Assembly (NCBI GenBank): GCA_002315275.1
Contig: DCGN01000052.1
Location: forward strand, 9,280 to 18,997
Direction: 5' to 3'
DNA: 9,718 nucleotides
Source of the DNA: Clostridiales bacterium UBA1777
GTDB lineage: Bacteria > Bacillota > Clostridia > Oscillospirales > Oscillospiraceae
Below the pieces are notes generated by a model. The model saw nothing but the letters and a program-made list of their open reading frames with translations, was not told the origin of the DNA and ran no database searches. The translations under genes and the position numbers were made by a program. Below, in pieces: positions 5,389 to 9,718 of this stretch (position 1 is the first letter of the stretch; each line of letters opens with the position of its first letter).

Positions 5389-7359
5389 TCAGTCGATAAA
5401 GCCGAGCTGCTCGAGGGCGACGATAATATCTCTGCCCTCGCGGACGCCGTCGATGATCTGTCTGGGTGCGCGCTCTGCATCGCCTACGGAAACAGTGTTT
5501 GTAACTGTCTTCATCTCCTCAAGAAGAGGATTGTAGCTCTTAAGGCCGAGGCATACGCAGCCATAATCAAACGGGAGCTCGCCTGCATCGGTAACGAAGC
5601 TGTTCTCCTTGACCTCGATGAGCTTGGTGTTGGGCATCTGGCAGACCTTCTTGTCGCGCATGAGGTTTGTGATGCTGACCTTGGAAACGAGGTCCATGCC
5701 GTTGCCGATGATGGGCATCATTTCAACGACGGTGCACTCAGCACCCTTATTTGCGTAGCACTCTACGAGGTCGAGACCCGTTGCGCCGCCGCCGATGATA
5801 ACGGCCTTCTTGCCGGTCATGTCTATATCGTATGCACCGCTGAGCACGTTGTCGATGACCTCATCTGCGGTCATGATGTTGCCCTTTGCGAGGTTGTCAA
5901 GCAGGCCGGGGATGTTAGGGGTAATGATCTTGGATCCGGTAGCGCAGACGATAAGGTCGGGCTTTTCGGCCTCGACGATTGCCTTCGTCGCCTTCGTGTT
6001 GAGCAGGACCTTGATGTTTTCAAGTCTGCCTACGCGCTTTTCGAAGTATGCCACCATATCCTTGAAGCGGAACTTCTCGGGCAGGTTACAGATGCGTGAG
6101 GCGCGGCCGCCGAGATGATCGTTCTCATCGATAAGGACGACCTTGCAGCCTACTTCAGCCGCGGTGCATGCGGCTTCCATGCCGGCAGTACCCGCGCCGA
6201 TGACCACGACCTTGCACGGCTTGCTGACCTTATTTTTCTTATATCCCTCGCCGGTCGTTACAGCGGGGTTGACGGTGCAGCGGATAGGTCTGTTGTTGAC
6301 CATTCTGTTGCCGACGCAGCCGATGCAGCAGGAGATGCACTTGCGGATCTCGTCAACGCGGCCGTCGCGCACCTTGTTGGGCCACTCGGGATCTGCGATG
6401 AGCGTTCTGCCCATTGCAACGATATCAGCGGCACCCGTTGCGACAATTTCTTCTGCAACCTTGGGATCGCGGATGTTGCCGGAGGTGATGCAGGGCTTGC
6501 CGAACTTCTCGCGGACAGCCTTGGAGAGATAACGCTTCCAGCCGTCGGAGAGGTAACCCTTGTCTATCATAAGCTCCATAGAGTCATTCAGACCTGCGGA
6601 GACATTATAGAGGTCAACGTACTCGTCAACCAATTCGAGCCATTCGAGCGTATCCTCGATCGTGATTCCGCCGGGTACGAACTCGTCCGCGGAGATGCGG
6701 ATCATGATGGGATAATTGTTGCCGACGCGCTTTCTGGTCTCCTGAAGGATGAGCTTGAGGAAACGGACGCGGTTTTCGACGCTGCCTCCGAACTCGTCGG
6801 TACGGTTATTGGTCACGGGAGAGAGGAACTGGTTGATGAGGTAGCTGTGGCCCGCGTGAAGCTCAACGGCGTCAAAGCCTGCCATCTGAGCGCGCTTGCA
6901 AGCGTCGGCATACTTTTGGACGAGGTCGTATACCTCCTCGGTCGTGAACGGACGGGGCTTGAAGCCGCCGGTCTTGCAGGGAATATCGGATGCGGAGGCA
7001 GGCTGCATGCCGATTCTTGCAGGGTTTGCGGCGCCGCCGGCGTGGTTGACCTGAATAGAAATCTTCGTGCCGTACCTGTGTACCATCTCGGTAAGCTCGT
7101 ACATATGAGGGATGAAGCTGTCATGGTCGAGACGAAGCTGGCTCGTGCCGTTGGAGCCCATCGGGAACGCGACGCAAACGTTCTCAACAACGATGAGACC
7201 CGTGCCGCCCTGTGCACGAAGCTTATAATAGTTCTTATGCTCCTCGGAAATGCTGCCGTCGGGGTTTGCGAGGTTGGTGCCCATAGGAGTCATCATAATG
7301 CGGTTTTTAAGGGTCATGCCGTTTATGGTGATGGGGCTCATAAGGTTTTCGAAGCTCAT
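5389..7359 (-). CDS. Old-yellow-enzyme/FadH-type flavin, iron-sulfur ene-reductase (NADH:flavin oxidoreductase)
   Basis: The product has 656 aa, the usual size for the 2,4-dienoyl-CoA reductase / 2-enoate reductase / BaiCD-BaiH / trimethylamine dehydrogenase group. Residues 1-335 form the FMN TIM barrel, with ELHAGHSYLINQFLSP (166-181), where H168 and H171 match the HxxH substrate-anion pair of YqjM-like enzymes, then NRTDEFGGSVENR (185-197). A CX2CX3CX12C 4Fe-4S cluster uses C341, C344, C348 and C361. An FAD/NAD(P) domain follows, with VVIGAGTAGMEAA (385-397), VIIGGGATGLDLVE (520-533) and SVGDAE (624-629). Electrons should pass from NAD(P)H through FAD and 4Fe-4S to FMN and then to an activated C=C bond. 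The start has an AGGAG site at 5-9 nt spacing. It is the first gene of the four-gene operon, behind a 332-bp structured gap. The specific enoate or enone is unknown. Nothing else in the window makes it a bile-acid gene. Confidence 0.92.
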   Translation of the reverse strand: MSFENLMSPITINGMTLKNRIMMTPMGTNLANPDGSISEEHKNYYKLRAQGGTGLIVVENVCVAFPMGSNGTSQLRLDHDSFIPHMYELTEMVHRYGTKISIQVNHAGGAANPARIGMQPASASDIPCKTGGFKPRPFTTEEVYDLVQKYADACKRAQMAGFDAVELHAGHSYLINQFLSPVTNNRTDEFGGSVENRVRFLKLILQETRKRVGNNYPIMIRISADEFVPGGITIEDTLEWLELVDEYVDLYNVSAGLNDSMELMIDKGYLSDGWKRYLSKAVREKFGKPCITSGNIRDPKVAEEIVATGAADIVAMGRTLIADPEWPNKVRDGRVDEIRKCISCCIGCVGNRMVNNRPIRCTVNPAVTTGEGYKKNKVSKPCKVVVIGAGTAGMEAACTAAEVGCKVVLIDENDHLGGRASRICNLPEKFRFKDMVAYFEKRVGRLENIKVLLNTKATKAIVEAEKPDLIVCATGSKIITPNIPGLLDNLAKGNIMTADEVIDNVLSGAYDIDMTGKKAVIIGGGATGLDLVECYANKGAECTVVEMMPIIGNGMDLVSKVSITNLMRDKKVCQMPNTKLIEVKENSFVTDAGELPFDYGCVCLGLKSYNPLLEEMKTVTNTVSVGDAERAPRQIIDGVREGRDIIVALEQLGFID

Positions 7360-7412
7360 AATACACTCTCCTGTTTAAAATAAAATACATACTTGTCTGC
7401 CTTGAGCGAGCT

Positions 7413-7436
7413 GCTGATTTTTCCGCATATATCAGC
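7413..7436. repeat. Short inverted repeat 55 nt before the operon start
   Basis: GCTGAT (7413-7418) and ATCAGC (7431-7436) form 6-bp perfect arms around a 12-nt spacer. In the minus-strand leader this would be a small hairpin about 55 nt before the ATG of the OYE-like gene. It is short enough to be chance. Confidence 0.3.
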
Positions 7437-7485
7437 GCAAACCACTCTAAGCCATCTTATACCCGAATAATAACAGATTAGTTTT

Positions 7486-7498
7486 TTCTTTAAAAGAA
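7486..7498. repeat. AT-rich palindrome, possible operator
   Basis: TTCTTT-A-AAAGAA is a 13-bp palindrome with 6-bp arms. It could be a binding site for a dimeric regulator of the downstream operon, but its composition is low-complexity. No promoter next to it could be placed. Confidence 0.25.
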
Positions 7499-7517
7499 CT
7501 GCGTTTGATTAAAAGAT

Positions 7518-7570
7518 GACCGAATTTGCAGGACTTGTACATTTCAGCACAATTTCTCGCAGATCCGGTC
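7518..7570 (-). repeat. Nested imperfect hairpin B in the operon leader region
   Basis: On the minus strand outer 12-nt arms (7570-7559, GACCGGATCTGC, and 7529-7518, GCAAATTCGGTC) pair with one C/A mismatch and one G-U. Inside them a second stem pairs TTGTGC with GTACAA (one G-U) around a 6-nt TGAAAT loop, with asymmetric internal loops of 6 and 5 nt. It lacks a following T run, so it is not a plain terminator. Confidence 0.5.
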
Positions 7571-7608
7571 GTAATAATTTAAGAATTTTATTGGAATTTC
7601 AGTAAAAT

Positions 7609-7680
7609 ACATGCTTTACAATTCGTTACGCGAAGAAAAGGAGTTTTCTTTCAAAATAGTACCGTTTTTGCAAAGCATGT
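7609..7680 (-). repeat. 72-nt nested imperfect hairpin A just after the FAD oxidoreductase gene
   Basis: On the minus strand ACATGCTTTGCAA (7680-7668) pairs with TTGTAAAGCATGT (7621-7609) over 13 positions, 12 Watson-Crick and one G-U. Inside, CGGTAC pairs with GTAACG (one mismatch) and GAAAGAAAA pairs with TTTTCTTC (one bulge) around a CTCC loop. The structure starts 12 nt after the stop at 7692 and is followed by ATTTTAC, so it may serve as a weak terminator or 3'-end stabiliser. The multi-part stem is longer than an ordinary terminator and could instead be a regulatory RNA or a small palindromic element. Confidence 0.6.
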
Positions 7681-7691
7681 GCAATTTCAGA

Positions 7692-8906
7692 TCATTTGAG
7701 CTGTGAAACGTGCAGCACCGCGCCGTCGGTTTCAAGACAGCGCTGAAGCTCCTGCGTATCGACCGAGCCGTTCGCGCTCAGAAGCGCTCCCGCGGTGCCG
7801 GCGGCCTGGCCGGAAACTGCGCAGACCGGGATAACGCGCGTGATATCCCACATCGCATCCGTCACGGAAATACACCTTCCCGCAGCGAAAAGATTGCTTA
7901 TTCTGCCGCCGCGGAGGCAGTCAAACGGAAGCTCATACACGGGGCCGCGCTTGCGCCAGTCCGAAAACAGCCCCACGCTGTCGGGCATCTCAGCGGCGAT
8001 CTCGGAATCGTCCATCGTGCGGAGGCCGGCAAGCCTGCGCGTCATGCGGATCTGCGGAATAGCGGCAATGGTCGAGAGTGCGTGGGTTGGGCTGTCGATC
8101 CCGCCCTCGAGGAACTTATCGAGCAGCATTCTGTGCGATAGAACGGTGAGCCTGCTCAGCTCATCGGCATCAAGGCCGCCGAACCTGAGAGACTTTTTAT
8201 CGTTTTCGAGCTGCTCGGGCGTCTTCATCGAGTCGGGAATATCGCTGAAGCCGAGCGTGTTGAGCTTATACTCGCCGTCCTGCGTGTAGTAAAACCACGC
8301 GGCGGGGACGTTACCCTGCTTGAACGTCTCGGTGCTCTCCCCTGCCTGCAGGCACACGTCCGCATCGCCGGTCGCATCGACGACAGCGGACACGGCGACA
8401 GCGCTTCGGCCGGACTTGTTCTCGACGATCGCGTGCGTGATTCTGCCGCCGTCGGTGACAATGCTGCAGACTGACGTGCCGTAGAGAATCTCAACGCCCT
8501 CGCGGACGAGGAGCTGCTCAAGGTCGATGGCATAGACGTTGGGATTATAGCGCACCATGTAGCGGCGCTTGATCTTATCCTCAAGCGAGCCGCCGACGAG
8601 CCATGCATTGTCGGCAAAATCCTCGAGGCCGTGGACAGCAGAAAGCTTCAATAGCTCCTCGGCAATACCGAAGCTGACCTGACGGCCGCAGCCGTCGCAC
8701 AGCGGGAGGTAAATCGTGATTAGACCGAGCGTGGCAAGGCCGCCGAGGGCATATTCGCGCTCAAGCAGAAGCACCTTCGCGCCGTGGCGTGCGGCGGCGA
8801 GGGCGGCGGAAACGCCCGCAATGCCTCCCCCGCAGACGAGCACGTCGCAGGTGTGCGCTACGGGGAGAATTTTTTCAGGCTCGGTTACGGTTTTGTCGGT
8901 TAACAT
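7692..8906 (-). CDS. FAD-dependent oxidoreductase (FAD_oxidored-like family)
   Basis: The product has 404 aa. A dinucleotide-binding motif VLVCGGGIAGVSAALAAARH (22-41), followed by LLLERE and ALGGLATLGL (53-62), binds the FAD ADP moiety. LPLCDGCGRQVSFG (68-81) includes a CxxC at C70/C73. VVDATGDADV (175-184) is the second FAD-contacting motif. QIRMTRRLAGLRTMDDSEI (285-303) matches the IRxxRRixG...D signature of this family, and AAGRCISVTDAMWDITRV (341-358) closes the flavin site. The substrate of this group is mostly undefined; members are often predicted from carbohydrate or aromatic catabolic loci. No signal peptide is seen, so it is cytoplasmic. The ATG at 8906 has only a weak AGGG site at long spacing, 20 nt after the coiled-coil gene's stop, so it probably depends on that gene's transcript. 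Its third positions look more GC-rich than those of the downstream operon. Confidence 0.88.
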   Translation of the reverse strand: MLTDKTVTEPEKILPVAHTCDVLVCGGGIAGVSAALAAARHGAKVLLLEREYALGGLATLGLITIYLPLCDGCGRQVSFGIAEELLKLSAVHGLEDFADNAWLVGGSLEDKIKRRYMVRYNPNVYAIDLEQLLVREGVEILYGTSVCSIVTDGGRITHAIVENKSGRSAVAVSAVVDATGDADVCLQAGESTETFKQGNVPAAWFYYTQDGEYKLNTLGFSDIPDSMKTPEQLENDKKSLRFGGLDADELSRLTVLSHRMLLDKFLEGGIDSPTHALSTIAAIPQIRMTRRLAGLRTMDDSEIAAEMPDSVGLFSDWRKRGPVYELPFDCLRGGRISNLFAAGRCISVTDAMWDITRVIPVCAVSGQAAGTAGALLSANGSVDTQELQRCLETDGAVLHVSQLK

Positions 8907-8926
8907 AACGTGGTTTACCCTATTGA

Positions 8927-9343
8927 TTATTTACGCTTCGCGGCATCGGACAGCTCGCCGTAGACAGAGACGGTGCGGTCAACATTGGCGTTGAACTCGG
9001 CCTTTCTTCTGGCGATCTCGGCATTGGTCTCATCAAGGAGCTTCTTGCACTTGAGGGCGGTCTCGCGGAGCATGCGGTTGCACTTATCCTCGGTATCGGA
9101 GTTGGCGCGCTTGACCTCGGCGAGGTATTCATCGGCGGCCTTCTGGGCGGCCTCAAGCACACCGTTGACCTTTATGGCCTGCTCGGCGATGGAGCCGCAC
9201 TCGAGCTGAACCTTGCTCTGCTCGGTGATCTCCTTTTTGGCGTCCTCAAGGGCGGCGTAGAGCACGGCGTTATCCTGCTTTAGCTTGAGGATAATTTCGA
9301 TAAGTTCGTTTTTCCCGAGTTTTTTGAGATCTGCGTTAGTCAT
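8927..9343 (-). CDS. Small coiled-coil protein, DivIVA-like in character
   Basis: The product has 138 aa from the ATG at 9343. The open frame extends further upstream, to 9664, but only through repeat DNA. A strong GGAGG sits 7 nt before this ATG and an extended -10 promoter lies just above. The protein is almost wholly helical and charged, with KKLGKNELIEIILKLKQDN (7-25) followed by AALEDAKKE, then CGSIAEQAIKVNGVLEAAQ (49-67) and a long amphipathic helix to about 120. I recall small Clostridia proteins with the same K-LG-x-EL-IE-ILL start and GSIAE-x-ALxxNGVFEAAQ middle, usually without known function and sometimes mislabelled as ATPase or DNA-repair proteins. No catalytic motif or membrane segment is visible. 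A scaffolding or polar/divisome-like role is possible but only inferred from the coiled coil. The FAD oxidoreductase gene follows 20 nt downstream. Confidence 0.82.
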   Translation of the reverse strand: MTNADLKKLGKNELIEIILKLKQDNAVLYAALEDAKKEITEQSKVQLECGSIAEQAIKVNGVLEAAQKAADEYLAEVKRANSDTEDKCNRMLRETALKCKKLLDETNAEIARRKAEFNANVDRTVSVYGELSDAAKRK

Positions 9344-9350
9344 ATCAACG

Positions 9351-9355
9351 CCTCC
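9351..9355 (-). promoter_or_regulatory. Ribosome binding site that decides the start of the coiled-coil gene
   Basis: GGAGG on the minus strand lies 7 nt before the ATG at 9343-9341. It sets the true N-terminus at MTNADLKK and rules out the longer upstream frame, which translates repeat DNA. Confidence 0.8.
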
Positions 9356-9374
9356 GGTAAATGTATTTGATAAT

Positions 9375-9402
9375 ATTATATCATCAGTTTCGGCAAAAAC
9401 AA
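9375..9402 (-). promoter_or_regulatory. Extended -10 promoter for the coiled-coil/FAD oxidoreductase unit
   Basis: On the minus strand a perfect TATAAT (9380-9375) is preceded by TG one base away (9383-9382), the extended -10 configuration. A TTGTTT -35-like hexamer (9402-9397) sits 16 nt upstream. The leader to the ATG at 9343 would be about 25 nt, compatible with the GGAGG site. Confidence 0.7.
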
Positions 9403-9446
9403 GAGCGCACGGAAAGAAAAGACGTATGGGATGCGGATTGCCACAC

Positions 9447-9472
9447 CGGTGTGAGCACCGGTTCGCAATGAC
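9447..9472. repeat. 26-nt interspersed repeat, copy 1
   Basis: The core CGGTGTGAGCACCG is followed by GTTCGCAATGAC and is 23/26 identical to copy 2 at 9549-9574. With flanking bases it forms ACCGGTG-TGAG-CACCGGT (9445-9462), a 7-bp stem with a 4-nt loop. Confidence 0.75.
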
Positions 9473-9548
9473 GCGATTGTGAGGTTGTGCGGAATGCGCG
9501 TGCCGTAGGGATGAACGACGCGAAGCGGAGTGAGTCCGCGTCTTCGTT

Positions 9549-9574
9549 CGGTGTGAGCACCGATTTGAAATGAC
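9549..9574. repeat. 26-nt interspersed repeat, copy 2
   Basis: The same core CGGTGTGAGCACCG is followed by ATTTGAAATGAC. It forms TCGGTG-TGAG-CACCGA (9548-9563). The outer pair is T-A where copy 1 has C-G, a compensatory change that keeps the stem. Confidence 0.75.
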
Positions 9575-9582
9575 AGAGGCGC

Positions 9583-9618
9583 AAAAAGACTGCGGTGAGG
9601 GGTACTCATCGCAGTCTT
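9583..9618 (-). terminator. Rho-independent terminator for a gene beyond the right edge
   Basis: On the minus strand 14-bp arms (9618-9605 and 9599-9586, core AAGACTGCG/CGCAGTCTT, one G-U or A/C position) enclose a 5-nt TACCC loop. The second arm runs into five T residues (9587-9583). No gene inside the window ends upstream of it, so it probably serves a minus-strand gene past position 9718. It also insulates the coiled-coil promoter. Confidence 0.75.
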
Positions 9619-9672
9619 GATTATTGATTTGTTGCGGAGGCGGGAGGAACCTCATCCACCGCAAGCGGTCCC

Positions 9673-9698
9673 CCTTCCCCTTCTGCGGAAGGGGAAGG
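9673..9698. repeat. Perfect 11-bp C/G-rich hairpin repeat
   Basis: CCTTCCCCTTC and GAAGGGGAAGG pair perfectly around a TGCG loop. The flank contains ACCGCAAGCGGT, another small stem. I recall similar sequence from intergenic repeats in gut Clostridia, but cannot check copy number here. It has no following T run on either strand. Confidence 0.6.
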
Positions 9699-9718
9699 CT
9701 TTGCGGACTCGCTGCGCT

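Larger units (their letters stand above)
7360..7691. other. 332-bp AT-rich intergenic region with stacked inverted repeats ahead of the oxidoreductase operon
   Basis: No coding frame of interest is present. In minus-strand order the region holds a 72-nt imperfect hairpin (7680-7609), a 53-nt imperfect hairpin (7570-7518), a short palindrome (7498-7486) and a 6-bp inverted repeat (7436-7413). CTGAAAT occurs three times on the minus strand (7690-7684, 7602-7596, 7547-7541). I searched for TTGACA/TATAAT pairs at 16-18 nt and found only weak -10 candidates such as TATAAG near 7460, with no fitting -35. The operon is therefore driven by a non-canonical or regulated promoter, or by read-through from the FAD gene. 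Confidence 0.6.
9404..9718. repeat. Gene-free stretch built of interspersed hairpin repeats
   Basis: This stretch has no credible gene. It contains a 12-bp perfect palindrome CACACCGGTGTG (9442-9453), the two copies of a 26-nt repeat (9447-9472, 9549-9574), a GCGGA-GTGAG-TCCGC hairpin (9516-9540 region), a terminator (9583-9618) and an 11-bp C/G-rich hairpin (9673-9698). The minus-strand translation gives Ser/Arg/His/Cys-rich text (for example VIANRCSHRCGNPHP) of the sort I recall from many spurious predicted proteins in gut Clostridia, so the elements are probably multi-copy in the genome. Confidence 0.6.

Noticed and set aside
5083..6099. 338-aa open frame on the plus strand
   Set aside because: It is antisense to the MDR and ene-reductase genes, spans their junction, and has no supporting start site.
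2338..7359. Bile-acid-inducible (bai) operon
   Set aside because: Only the ene-reductase resembles BaiCD/BaiH. There is no CoA ligase, CoA transferase, dehydratase or bile acid transporter, and the other three enzymes are of different families.
6115..7383. 422-aa open frame on the plus strand
   Set aside because: It is a shadow of the ene-reductase gene. Its protein is Asp/Ala/Val/Leu-rich with no recognisable domain and no start signal.
7360..7691. T-box or known riboswitch ahead of the operon
   Set aside because: No AGGGTGGNACCGCG T-box and no cobalamin, FMN or purine riboswitch core is visible; only inverted repeats are present.
9344..9664. N-terminal extension of the coiled-coil protein by about 107 residues
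   Set aside because: The extension translates hairpin repeats and a promoter, giving His/Arg/Ser-rich text. The GGAGG site and the TATAAT box place the start at 9343.
9420..9718. CRISPR array
   Set aside because: There are only two copies of a 26-nt repeat that differ from each other, the unit spacing is 102 nt, and no cas gene is present.
9375..9718. Insertion sequence
   Set aside because: There is no transposase frame and no terminal repeat pair with target duplication; the hairpins are better read as small non-autonomous repeats.

Overview
The window looks like chromosomal DNA from a low-to-mid-GC anaerobic Firmicute, most likely a gut Clostridia (Oscillospiraceae or Christensenellaceae type). 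The reasons are strong AGGAG-type ribosome binding sites, sigma-A-like promoters, oxygen-independent flavin/iron-sulfur enzymology, and interspersed intergenic hairpin repeats of a kind I associate with gut Clostridia genomes. This placement is inference from content; no rRNA or marker gene is present. All eight supported genes lie on the minus strand, so transcription runs from high to low coordinates. Long plus-strand ORFs are antisense shadows.

Layout in transcription order. (1) 9404-9718 holds repeats plus a rho-independent terminator (9583-9618) for a gene beyond the right edge. (2) A promoter at 9375-9402 drives a 138-aa coiled-coil protein (8927-9343), followed after 20 nt by an FAD-dependent oxidoreductase (7692-8906). 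(3) A 332-bp AT-rich gap (7360-7691) contains two nested imperfect hairpins (7609-7680 and 7518-7570) and smaller palindromes. I found no confident promoter in it. (4) A tight operon of four oxidoreductases follows: a 656-aa old-yellow-enzyme/FadH-like flavin, iron-sulfur enzyme (5389-7359), a zinc-ligand-lacking medium-chain dehydrogenase (4357-5370), a Gfo/Idh/MocA oxidoreductase (3358-4344) and an atypical SDR/NAD-dependent epimerase (2338-3345). Gaps are 12-18 nt, and in two of the three junctions the ribosome binding site overlaps the preceding stop codon. The operon closes with a strong terminator (2290-2324). (5) A new promoter (2184-2212), with a palindrome touching its -35 box, drives a membrane-anchored phosphodiester glycosidase (1075-2133) and a membrane-anchored protein of unknown function cut by the left edge (1-1064).

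How the parts may work together. The four-enzyme operon combines hydride-transfer chemistries that could act in series on one polyol, sugar or glycoside: alcohol/ketone interconversion by the Gfo/Idh, MDR and SDR enzymes, and reduction of an activated C=C bond by the OYE-type enzyme. No transporter, kinase, glycosidase or regulator is encoded with it, so the substrate cannot be named from the window. The downstream phosphodiester glycosidase unit has its own promoter and is probably an independent cell-envelope function. The best candidate for something undescribed is the four-oxidoreductase cassette together with the structured region ahead of it.
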